A DNA stretch of 64,000 nt, taken from assembly GCA_019915015.1 (NCBI GenBank), contig JAHBBC010000024.1, positions 496,001 to 560,000 on the forward strand. The letters run 5' to 3'. The notes under the pieces were generated by a model, which saw only the letters and a program-made list of their open reading frames with translations, ran no database searches and was not told the origin of the DNA. The first letter of the stretch is position 1; each line of letters begins with the position of its first letter. The position numbers and the translations under genes are program-made. Below are positions 33,163-43,626 of this stretch, piece by piece. Origin of the DNA: Auriscalpium vulgare (Eukaryota > Basidiomycota > Agaricomycetes > Russulales > Auriscalpiaceae).

Positions 33163-34738
33163 TGGTGCTTCCGCATTGTGCGAGGGCCCCGATGCCCGTC
33201 CCCTCAACTTTTGCGAGCGCATGCGGCGCCTCCAGGCATACGAAGATGCGCGGGCGGGAGACACCCTTGAGCTCCAGGAGCTCCCGTTCGTCCCCGCACT
33301 CGTCGGCAGTGAGCGTCGGCTGCGCACCTCCGTGAACACATTGGTATTGGACACCGTCGAGGAGGATGGGCTGCGCGTGTACGTCCAACAGATGCCCTCT
33401 GCGGTGCGTGGCATCGAGGAGAGCCACTGGAGTCTTTTGATCTCGGGGGACACACGCAGCGTAGCCGCGATCGACGCGTCGCAGGACGTGCTTGTTGTGC
33501 GGGAGCTCCGCGGCAACAGCGACCTTGACCGGTCCGTCGCGCATTCACCTTTTTCTCCCCATCGCTCACTGTGCGCGCAGTGGCGAGCACAAGGTCGTAG
33601 TCCTCATGCTCGCGCTGTCAACCGGCGAATGGCACCCCTCGACCATCTCCGACCCTCAGACACCTATGCCTTGGGCTCCCGGTTATGGTGACTGCAGAAG
33701 TGTTGAAGTGTTCGGCGACCGCTGTGCCGCCATATGCATTTGCCTAGCTACGGGAGCAATTTGCATCGTCGTTTGGAACTGGAAGACCTGGACCCGGATT
33801 TTAGAGATCGTGCGTACCCTCTGCCGTCCCAATACCTCGCACTAATTGTAACCGCCCTTGCAGGTCCATTCTGAGTCGGGGCCCACGTTTACAGCTCGCA
33901 GTCAGCTGACTTTTTTGAACCATGACTACATTGCCGTCACATCTGGCCACCCGGCGATTCTCGTCTACGCCCTCAACGTCAACGCCGATCACGAAGCTGG
34001 GCGTCTCCCGACAGCCTTCCTGCTCCCCTACATTGAATTCAAACCACAGGTGACTCTAATGCCATGCAGCGGCGTCTCAGGGACAGATCACGCTGGCCTC
34101 TTCCACCCCGCCCCAGCAACGCGCATGTTGTCCCTCCACCTCACTTTGCTCGTGCCCACGGGACTGAGCCGCATCCAGCGTGCCGAGGAACTCCTGCTTA
34201 TGGTCCCGGCGGATACGCTGCTCGCGCACGTTTCGACGGGCCATGTGCAGCCGACGGTGGAGGTGCGTTGGTCCCGCTGGGGACCTTCGGGCAGCCGTCT
34301 GGCGCCATTCCCTACGGGGACGGAGAACCCAGAAGGTGCAGGGGTCAGCGCTATGCGCGTGGTAATCGGCTCCAACCCGAATTTGAAGGGTCTCGGCGAA
34401 TCGCAATTGCTCGCGTTGGCAGATTTTTCCCCGGTGCGCGTTGCGCAGGCGCGATCGACGGGGGCGCGCGGGTTCGTTGAGGAGGCTTTCGACGTGGCGG
34501 ATGGTTTCATCAAGACGATGCTGCCGTGCGCAATCAAGGAGCTCACGTTGCCGTGGAATAGAGCGAGGGAATTCCGGCCGTGCATAGTGATGGCCTGTGA
34601 GGACCAACTATTTGTGTTCGAAGTCCGGGTGCGTCGTATGTTCACTATTGGCGGACGAGATATGCTGAGTGATATTGACAGGACATACCCCGAGAAGATC
34701 AGTGTCCGATCGTGAAGGCGTGGACATGCACGATATGA
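32956..34738 (+). CDS. F-box family protein, intact (copy R2, 520 aa)
   Basis: Longest intact member. Five exons: 32956-33036, 33101-33531, 33581-33809, 33864-34628 and 34682-34738. The F-box reads LPNEVLHTILVQLDYRSILA. Exon 2 begins T-C-N-R-V-K-A-L-V-E-R-T-L-E-L-Q-Y and ends at a GTCCGT donor within V-R-E-L-R-G-N-S-D-L-D-R. Exon 3 has L-A-L-S-T-G-E-W-H-P and V-W-N-W-K-T-W. Exon 4 has FHPAPATRMLSLHL, P-A-D-T-L-L-A-H-V, W-G-P-S-G-S-R-L-A-P and CEDQLFVFEV. The last exon ends I-V-K-A-W-T-C-T-I. Its first 200 bases match the truncated fragment at 621-830. Confidence 0.85.
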
Positions 34739-35019
34739 TGACAGCTCAGTACAACGAATATTTGGCGTGCTGATCAGCGGATGAGAATGTAGAAACAAGA
34801 GGTTTGATGGTGCGTGGCCGAGCGGTGGCCGAGCGTGGCGGAGTACATGAAACCGCGCCATCGGCCATCGCGGCCAGAATATAACTTGACATTCTCTCGA
34901 TAGGTGCAGTATAAGTATTGCCATTGGCTCCAGGGCCCACAAAAATCTCCCCCATCCTGCACCAGGCGCGTGCTTAGCCTCTGTCATTCGCATCCGAGAG
35001 CGTCCCCGACCTAGTAGAC

Positions 35020-36804
35020 ATGCTGGTTTCCATCGTCAGCCTGCCCGCTGAACTGCTTCGCGCAATTCTTGTCCAACTTGACTACAAAGGCATCATCACC
35101 TGCCAGAAAGTCAGTTGTTTAATACTCTTTGCATTTGCAGAGACAATCTAACGCCTGCTTCGAACGCTGGCGACTGGCTAGACATGCCGACGGCTCAGGG
35201 ATCTCGTGCAAGAGTCCTCGAAACTGCAGTACATAATCAAGCTGGGGGCCCGCGCGCTATGCGAGGGCCCCGACGCCCGCCTCCTCAGCATCTCCGAGCG
35301 CCTCCAGCACCTCCAGGCGTACGATGATGCCCGCGCGGGAGACAGTATTAAGCTCGAGGAGCTTCCCTTCATTCCCGCCCTCATTGGAGATATGAACCAG
35401 CTGTGTGTCCGATGGGCTGCGCGTATATGTCCAGCAGATGCCGTCCGTGACTCGCGGCATCGAGGAACGCCACTGGGATCTCAAGTTCCCTCCGAATCAC
35501 AGGGTGCTTGCGGTCGACGCGTCGCAGGATTTGCTCGTGGTGCGGGATATCCGCGCGGTCGGCAGTCAACCAAGGTCTGTCGCTTGCTATCCTCTCTACC
35601 ACTTCGTGGCTCATACCCATGCTGCGCCATAGCCTTGGCACGCGCAGCTACAAAATTGTCATGCTCACTCTGTCAACCGGCGAAGAGCACCCTTTGACTG
35701 TCTCCAACGCTGAGATGCCTATGCCATGGGGTATCGACGCCTATGTGTACGGAGACGTTCAAGTGTTCGGCGAATACTGCGCTACTGTACGCAGGTGCAT
35801 GAAAACAGACGCCGTTAGCCTGTTCGTTTGAAATTGGAAGACGTGGACCACGGTTACGGAGATCGTGCGTGCACCATACCCGTCTACTTATAATGCCACG
35901 TAGCAACCGTACCCCGCTCCGTTTAGCGCCCTTCCAAGCCAGCATTGCCATTGACGCCGCAGTGACAGATGGCATTCCTAACGATGCATACATTGCCGTC
36001 ACATACAACCATCCGGGCCCTTTAGGGCCTGAAGCCCTTTTTGTTTACGCGCTCCACGCCGAAAGCGAAGACGAGCGCCGACCGACGGTCTTCACACTCC
36101 CCTATATCGGCGGCTGGCCGCAAGCGACCATGATATCCTGCAGCGATGTTTTGGGGAATGAGCACGCGGGGCTCTTCCACCCTGATCCATCCGCGCGCAT
36201 GTTGGCCCTCTCACTTTCTACTCCCCAGCCGCTGAACGATGCTTTCGGTCAGCCTGTATCAACGACCATGCTTGCTGTCCCTGTGGATACACTCCTTGCT
36301 CACATCTCGTCAGCGAGCCACGTGAACCCGAAGGCGGTGCCGTGGGCCACTTGGGGACCTTCGGGCAGCCGTCTGGCTTCAGTTGCACGCGAAGTCGACC
36401 GAGGATGTGCAAGGGTCAGCGCCATGCGCATGTTTGTCGATTCCGAATGCGGAACGATGGGGCTCGACGGGTTGGTACTGCCTACCTTGGCAGATTATTG
36501 CCCCGTGCGGGTCGCGCAGGCGCAGTGCCACGGGTCAACCATATTTGATGAAGAGATTTTCAATAAAAACTTCGACATGCGGACCAGTTTGCCATGCATC
36601 TTGAAAGAGTTTGCAGTACCATGGGACAGAATGGCCAGGTCGTCTGTCATGATGGCCTGTGAAGACCAGTTGTTTGTATTCGAAGTCAGGGTGCGTCGCC
36701 TTGACTGCCTGCGGCGCTCAGGCTGAGGGATATTTATTCATCTCTAGGCTAGGCCCATCGAAGGTCAATGCCCAATCGTGAAAGCATGGGCATGCGCAAT
36801 TTAG
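35020..36804 (+). pseudogene. F-box family pseudogene (copy R3)
   Basis: All five exon segments are present: F-box exon 35020-35109 (S-L-P-A-E-L-L-R-A-I-L-V-Q-L-D-Y), exon 2 from 35163, exon 3 from about 35620, exon 4 to 36690, and last exon 36748-36804 (I-V-K-A-W-A-C-A-I). Two lesions break it. A deletion with frameshift near 35400 joins D-M-N-Q-L directly to S-D-G-L-R-V and removes the usual S-V-T-T-L-V segment. A TGA at 35829-35831 replaces the first tryptophan of the W-N-W-K-T-W motif. The long exon 4 frame is still open, so decay is recent or the 3' half is still translated. Confidence 0.82.
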
Positions 36805-37423
36805 CGATGGTATTGTGGTGATCAATCAACACTTTGCAATGCGAGACGGCGAAAACTACGACAGATAGTTGGTCCCCGCAGAGAATCTAGTGGCTGCATG
36901 TTCACGAGAATTCGTTCCTGGAATCTTATATTGTATCTGCGTGCGCTGACTGGAAGGTGTGTGTGTGACTTACCTTGCTGGACAGCGTCTAGCGCTGTCC
37001 TACAGGAACTTGAGCGTAGGAAGCTGCGAGGAACCAGGGCATAAGACGCGAATACCGACATAGTGCCAACATAGCATGACCGTGGTAGCGATGGTCGTGC
37101 GATGATAGAATGCGGGATGGGGTTAGCAGAGAGCCTGAGCACGACAGATCGTTGGTCCCCGCAAAGGGCAGTTACAGACAGGATAACCTCGGTCTCACGA
37201 GTCACAAAATGAACCCGCAACTTTGCTGCAATTTGTCATTCGGAAACGAAGCGCAACAAACTGATGAGATGATTTGAAAAAACCTACACAGCTCTGGTCC
37301 CGGTCTGCTGAAGCTCGGTCATCGTGGCAGCACGGAGTGACCGTGACGTTGCCAGTTTATGCGAGCCGGGAGTTGCCGGCGTGAACGAGAGACAGCGAGC
37401 GCCGAGCCTACCTCTCGCTCACC
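36805..37423. other. intergenic, no gene seen
   Basis: AT-richer spacer between F-box copy R3 and PIG-F. It contains two related phrases, T-T-G-G-T-C-C-C-C-G-C near 36869 and 37151, in a partly repeated 250-base block. No coding potential was recognised. Confidence 0.45.
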
Positions 37424-38725
37424 ATGGCGTCCGTCCGCCGCGCTCTCATCAACATCTGGAAGGGCGGCCGGAGCCCGCCCAAGATCTCTACATCGTCCGA
37501 CCCAGCCTCGTCCGACCCAGCCTCGTCCGACCCAGCCTCGACGCCGACACCCAGCGCACGCAGGCGCAAGCGCATCGCACCGCCGTTGCCTCTACAGTAC
37601 CCGGAGCTCATTCTCTTCCACGTCCTCATCCTTCCCTTCGCGCTCCTTCTGATTCCACATACGCCGCTTCCAGGCCTTGCTACGCTCTCTTTCTCCTCCT
37701 CGCCGAATGCGCGCAATCTCGACCACCCGCAGCCACCGTTCCTCGACCCGCTGACAGCCGACCCTGGGCGCACGCTCCTGCAGGCCGTTCTTGGTACGGC
37801 GGCCATCATCCCATGGTGGGCCGGATGGGTACGGCTATGGGCGCGCGAGGGCCGCATGACCGGGCGGGGCGTTCAGGAACGCTTGGATGACAAGAAGGAC
37901 CACGCTGATGTTGGTAAACGTGTCGTACGTCCTGTCTGGTCTATGCACATTAGAAAGTAACTGACGTGCAGTTTAACATAGGACATGTGGAATGCATGGG
38001 TCTTCACAGGCTATGCTGCGCTGTTCTATAACTTCGTGTCTATCCTCTTCGGCGCGCCCATCACCTCGCATCTCTGGCACACCGGGTTCCTATCGCTCCT
38101 ACTCTCATTCCTCACTGTGTTCATCCCGGCATACGCGCTCGGACCGCCCGTCCTCCACCTTCCCTTCCTTTTCCATCGCTCGCACAAGAGTGAGCGCTCC
38201 TCTGAAAACAACTCGGCCGTGGTCATCCAAAATGACATCTGGGTGCGCATATTCGCGGAACAGGAGTAAGTTCACTCGTACGTTGTTCTGGTAACGGACT
38301 TCCGACATTAGGTTGTCCGCGACGCAGCGTTCAAACCCCTGCAGAGCGCGCGATGCTGTATCCTGCCGTCGGTGCTCTCACGGGTGCGTGGGTAGGCGTG
38401 ATTCCCATTGGTCTTGACTGGGACCGACCGTGGCAGGTGCGCGTTGGCATCCTCTCAACCACGCGCGTCCTTCCCTCTGACACTTTTCCAGGCATATCCT
38501 CTGACTCCAGCCTACTTCGGAGCCGCTGGCTACCTCATTGGCGCCATCGCAGCGCTAGTTATCAGCGCTGTGCTGTATCTCGCGGGCGTCAGCGAAGAGG
38601 AGGACGCACTTGCAGGCGGTAGCACGGAGTTGCAGACCGAAAAGCCTAAGAGTGCAGCGGCGAAGAAAAATGCGAAGGCAAAAGAGCGCGAGAAGCGCAA
38701 GAAGGTTGCTGGCAAGGATGAGTGA
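37424..38725 (+). CDS. GPI-anchor biosynthesis protein PIG-F/Gpi11 homologue (375 aa)
   Basis: Multi-pass ER membrane protein. In the PIG-F/Gpi11 family it partners the ethanolamine-phosphate transferases (PIG-O/Gpi13, PIG-G/Gpi7) that finish the GPI anchor. Exons are 37424-37924, 37982-38265, 38328-38436 and 38492-38725. Hydrophobic segments include residues about 60-90 (L-I-L-F-H-V-L-I-L-P-F-A-L-L-L-I-P), W-N-A-W-V-F-T-G-Y-A-A-L-F-Y-N-F, and L-S-L-L-L-S-F-L-T-V-F-I-P-A-Y. The family signature is clear near the end: A-M-L-Y-P-A-V-G-A-L-T-G-A-W-V-G, I-G-L-D-W-D-R-P-W-Q-A-Y-P-L-T and G-Y-L-I-G-A-I-A-A-L-V. The tail is a lysine-rich cytosolic segment. A single-copy housekeeping gene inside the F-box array. 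Confidence 0.88.
37493..37540 (+). repeat. 15-bp coding minisatellite, three copies
   Basis: The unit TCGTCCGACCCAGCC occurs three times in tandem near the PIG-F N-terminus and encodes S-S-D-P-A repeats. The copies are identical, so the array is young or homogenised. Confidence 0.9.
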
Positions 38726-39329
38726 TATTTGGTGGTGATTATACATTTGTATCGTGACTGGGACTAACTAATATCGCGTCGAGCAGTCTGCGATGTCCGC
38801 CACGAATATGTCGCCATTTATCGCCGACCGTGCCCTTCCGCATTGGAAACACCGAGTATCTCATACCCAGCCGCGTGTCGAAGCTAAGCCGTTGCGCTAA
38901 TAATTTTTTGGGACATGTATGAGGTGCTGGTTATCAAGCTGGTTCTTATAGCATGTCAGATTTGGCGCAGATTCCTCCGGCCGCTCTCCGGAGGTCCACT
39001 AATATACAAGATCATAATGCCTTGCTGCTCGGGGGCAATTGCCACGAGTTCGCATGCCCGCCGTTGGATACTGCCTCTACTTTCGATAAACGACGATGAC
39101 ACCTCCTCAGCGGCGAGTGGTCGACGAAGCAGGGAACGGCTTGACAAAACGATTGCTAGCCGCCTTATCACGATCCCGTACTTACGACGACGTGCGTAGG
39201 GCGCTGAGCATGCTGAACATGCAGGGATGAAATTCCCCTTACCAAGCAATAAAACCGGCATGATCCAGCGCAAGTTTTTGCTGCTCCTGTGTCGTCCGAA
39301 GGGCAGGCAAGAATAGGATAGCAGCGACT

Positions 39330-39570
39330 CGGAAACCTCTCGGAGATGTCGAGGTGTCGAGCATCGGGGCCCTCGCACATATGTACTGGAAGCGCCTAGT
39401 TCAATCTTGTACTGTACTTGCGAGTCCCTGAGCGTGTTCAGCCTTCGGCATGTCTATGATAGAGATGTGTTCAAATGAGGCGGAATATCATGCGAAAGTG
39501 TAAAGACTGACTGCCAGACAGGCGAGTATGCTCTTGGTGTCGTCGACCTCGGAGGAGAAGAATCGCATCG
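39330..39570 (-). pseudogene. truncated F-box family fragment
   Basis: Read on the minus strand, this contains the intron 1 end, a TAG|ACATGCCGAAGG acceptor and the start of exon 2 (V-Q-Y-K-I-E-L-G-A, then M-C-E-G-P-D-A-R-H-L-D-I-S-E-R in a shifted frame). The nearest match in the window is the 5' region of the broken copy at 62850-62600, including intron 1 and upstream bases. The rest of the gene is missing, so this is a small dispersed remnant in inverted orientation to its neighbours. Confidence 0.7.
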
Positions 39571-39692
39571 AGGCGATTTGATCAACGGGGGCTAGCCGCC
39601 GGGCCGAGAGCCCGCAAGAAACGATCACATGACCGCTCGTGTGCCATCCAAAGTCCAAGTTTCCTACTCCCTCCTACAGCACATGTCTTAGC

Positions 39693-41420
39693 ATGGTGCG
39701 TTCAATTTTTGGCCTTCCTAACGAAGTGCTGCATGCAATTTTGGTCAAACTTGACTACAGAAGTATTCTGTCCTGTCATGCAGTCAGTTACTCATTCAAT
39801 GCTCTCTCGGTACTGCAGTACCGGATATCTGACATCGGATATAGACGTGCAGACAGCTCAAGACCCTCGTGGACGAGACTTTGGAACTGCAGTATATGAT
39901 CAAGCTGGGTGCTTCCGCGATGTGCGAGGGACCCGATGCCCGCCGATTCAACGTCTCCGAACGCATGCAGCACCTTCAGGCATGCGAGGCCGCCCGCGAG
40001 GGAGACACTATCGAGGTCGAGGAGCTCCCCTTCGTCCCTGCTCTCGTCGGGCCTATGGAGCAGCTGCGCATCTCTGTGACCACATTGGTCGTGGATAACA
40101 TCGAGGACGGCGGGGTGCGTGTGTACGTCCAGCAGATGCCCTCTCTGGCTCGCGGGATCGAGGAGCGCCACTGGAATCTATGGTTCTCCGATGAGACATC
40201 CTATGTGGTTGCCGTCGACGCATCCCAGGATCTCCTCATAGTGTCATTCGACGAGTAAGCCACGTATTTTTCTTATGCACAACGTCGTCCCTCACACCTG
40301 CATGTGTCCAGTGATGCCGTGATTCGCATCCTCACGCTGTCGACGGGTGAACGACACCCGCATACTGTCTTCGAAACGGGGATGCCTCTTCCTTGGACTG
40401 TCGAGGCACAGTTCTCTGGAAGTATGGAAGTCTTCGGCGACTACTGTGCGTGTTGGGTATCCGAATTCGCATCGGAAAGAGAGATGAGCCTGGTTGTTGG
40501 GAATTGGAAACTGTGGAATGGGTTTGTAAAGATTGTGTGTGATCTTTTCTGTCTGCCTAAAGTCTGTACCAACCCTTTCCCTCCTAGATCCCTCCCGAAC
40601 CGGAGAACATCTTGAAGCAGGCAATGTTTCTGAACGATGCCTACATTGCCGTTTTGTTCAGCAATGCCGCCGATGCCGTCCTAGTCTACTCGTTCCGCAC
40701 CTCGGAGAGTCACCCGATCAAGTTTATGCTCCCCTCGACGGAATTTGGGCCATCAGCGAGCTTGATAAGGTGCTGTGGCGTTTCTGGGGCGGAACACCCG
40801 GGTCTTTTCCACCCAGATCCACTCGCGCGGATGATGTCCATGCACATCCGTCTTATGGTTTGAGACCGAGAGAGCAATACCACCATCCGTGTCAAAGAAC
40901 TCCTTCTCATGGTCCCGGTGGATACACTTCTCACGCATGTCTCATTACCTCTCCATGCGCGGGCCGAGGTGGAGGTGCCGTGGTCCCGCTGGGGGTATTT
41001 GGGTAGCTGTCTGGCACCCGTAGCTTGGGGATCAGGAAGTCCTGTTGGGGTCACCGGCCTCCGTATAGTGGTCCGTGCCAACACCGAGGGTCTTGCCGTG
41101 GCAGATTATTGCCCCGTACGCGTCGCGTGGCGCGGTTACACGGGGCACACGGGCTCGTTGAGGAGGCCTTCGATGCGGGTGACGAGTCGATGCGGGCGAT
41201 GCTGCCGTGCGTAGTGAAGGAAGTAGCGCTGCCGGGGCATTTGCTAGATCATCACAGTCCTTTCAAAGTGATGGTCTGTGAGGACCAATTATTTGTGCTC
41301 GAGATGACGGTGCGTTATTGTGTTGACTGTGCGCGCGATGGAACTTACTGAAAGACTGGATTGATAAAGAATGGTCTCGAAAGAGAGGAATGTGTGAAGG
41401 CATGGGCGCGCACGCTTTGA
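39693..41420 (+). pseudogene. F-box family pseudogene (copy R4)
   Basis: Five exon segments can be traced: 39693-39782 (F-box GLPNEVLHAILVKLDYRSIL), 39845-40254, 40312-40534, about 40589-41310, and the last exon ending at 41420 (C-V-K-A-W-A-R-T-L). The first three exons are intact with good splice sites. Exon 4 is broken by an in-frame TGA at 40861-40863 right after M-S-M-H-I-R-L-M-V, and by a one-base deletion near 41150 (frame moves before V-E-E-A-F-D-A-G-D). A truncated protein of about 300 residues with the F-box could still be made. Confidence 0.8.
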
Positions 41421-41595
41421 TTATAACCAACTAGCACCTCGTCTCAGAAGATTGGCGGCGCAAACCCGTAATAATAGAGGAACATATATATGGCATGCTC
41501 GCGAGGCGTGGTCCAGCGTACCCTGTGGAGGATCGTCGGTTCACTCACTCCATGATTAATCGAAGTCGTACTATTGTGATCTACATAGCGATATC

Positions 41596-43626
41596 TCAGA
41601 ATTTGAACCCGCCTGCCAAACCCATCACATTCTGCGGATCTACAGTTGCCTTGATCGCCTTTAGTCGGGCGACGTTGTCCCCGTAGATCTCGCTCAGGGG
41701 TGTGTCATACAGCGCGTAATTCTCGTAAATCGACACGTCCGCAACGTCCTGGCCATCCCGAATAGCGGCTGCTTTGATCGTCTCCGTGGTCTGCTTGATC
41801 GCGGCATGGAATTGACTGTCGAGGGCTGGATTTGTCCACGAGAAGCCCATGTTCGTGGGGAGGAGCGGCTGCGCACGCGAGGGCGGGTATGCGGAGTCCG
41901 TGCCAAAGGAGAACAGATCGGGGCTAAAGGGCTCAATGTTGTACCCGACGGAGGAGGTGTTGTCCAGTGCGGCCAGTTTTCCGGCCCAGAACTAGAACTC
42001 CATGAGCGGTTCAGCTACGAACGACATGTCTTAGTGCGCACCACTGTCTCGTTGTATATCACTTGGCTCAGTGCGGGCGTGTACTTGAGAACGGACACGC
42101 AGCTGCTCAGTCCACTATCGTCCAGCCGAATCAGCTATACGGGAGATCGAAGATATGCAGTCGCCCCGCACCGTCCAGTGGGCCCTTTCGCGGCGTTGGG
42201 CAACGCGGTAAGGAATGAAGCAAAAGACTGCGTCTCGACTGTCGACTGGAGCGTTTCGATTGCAAGGAAGTCGTCCCAGATTCCCGCTGGCGGCGTCGGC
42301 GCATCGTAGAACACGAGCGCAGCCAGTGTGACCTTTATCGCCAGGCGAGTTTAGCACGGGCAGACCAGAGAAACGTGCTGAAAGTACCGCGCTGGGGTCC
42401 GAAGCAGCGAGGGCAGGAATTACTGCGGCTTTGGTGTCATTGACGGAGTCCTGGAAGTTCGCTATCGCTTCAATAAGAGCGTCGATCTGGTCGCTGGGAT
42501 AGACTAGTAGGCCGCCCTACTCAAGATTGTTTGAAAGAATTCGACGGACTGAAGCTCTTCCTGTAACTCACCCAAACGTCGGTTTGCGGATGTGATTTCA
42601 ACGTGAACTTTGTCACGATACCCTAATCACTGGGTCGTGAGCATTTGCCAGGATGGTGCCGTGAAGGTCACTAACGAAGTTGTTGCCGCCTCCCTGAGCG
42701 ACACACGTTAATATAGCAGCTTTTCAAGAAGCGTCCCACGTACCCTGAGCCCAAACCACAGGTCTTTGTCCGCATCTCTTATCGTCCGCACTGATCCGTT
42801 CGGCAGCACGAGCTCAAATGCAACAATATTGTCGATAGTCAGCCCGTACTGGCTCGTTTTCCACGAGTAGCCTGTGGCGTGCCCAGACTGCGTCAACAAT
42901 GGTCCGACAGTCCTAGGTTTTCACGCAACGCACCTCCACCTAGGGTGAACCCAGCCACACCAACCCCAGTAACGCGGCCGCCAACGACGTTCACGCCCGA
43001 CCCGTCTAGCTCGTCGTACACATCATCCCACGTCAGACCCGCGCCGACATCCACCGTGCCCGTGGCCGCGTTGTTCACGACCTGGTTAAAGCGCGTCATG
43101 GCGATCTGCACACCCGTTGTGGAGGAGAAGCCCGGGTTTGGGTTGTGTCCGCCGCCTTTCACCTATTATACGCATTAATATCACTCTCTTTCTTTAGGAA
43201 CCAGTGACATACTGCGAATGGCGTCCGAGCCGCACCGACAATTTGCAGCTGCAGAAGGAAAAAGTGAGTCGTGGATACGCCGATGAGCATATTTTGGTCA
43301 CGTACGATCTTGCCAACATCCTCCGCGGTCCCAGGTTCCACTGAGCAGGCCGAATTCTGAGTGCTCGAAAATGCCCAGTGCGCGATGTCCGCATCGTAGT
43401 TTGTCGACCCTGTGTCAGAAGCTTCAGCCCCACGATGTGCTGCACATGGAGAATAGGACATACCGGGATAATACACCTGGGATGCGCTCGAAATGGCTTC
43501 AGCGATTGCCTGACATGTCGCCGCTGCGTCTTGCGGTGCATGATGATTGCTATCCGGAACAGCCTTGACTCCCAGCGCCGCGACACACAGAAGGCCGTGA
43601 AGAGTGCGAGTAGGGAATGTGACCAT
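41596..43626 (-). CDS. secreted FAD-linked oxidoreductase, berberine-bridge-enzyme type (495 aa)
   Basis: Extracellular flavoprotein oxidase of the BBE-like/FAD-binding-4 family; substrates in fungi include carbohydrates and secondary metabolites. Eleven exons: 43626-43464, 43409-43306, 43248-43213, 43162-42934, 42871-42744, 42693-42676, 42622-42572, 42516-42388, 42332-42172, 42114-42042 and 41991-41596. There is a signal peptide (T-L-H-G-L-L-C-V-A-A-L-G-V-K-A). The FAD motif K-G-G-G-H-N-P-N-P-G includes H107, the likely covalent FAD histidine. The family C-terminus is Y-E-N-Y-A-L-Y-D-T-P-L and P-Q-N-V-M-G-L-A-G-G-F-K-F. No cysteine is seen at the second covalent FAD position, so a single covalent bond is expected. 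It looks frameshifted at first sight; careful introns restore one frame. Confidence 0.87.

Noticed and set aside
41990..42335. Frameshifts and a nonsense codon in the berberine-bridge-type oxidase
   Set aside because: Each is contained in, or resolved by, a GT-AG intron of normal length. The spliced frame matches the family without interruption.
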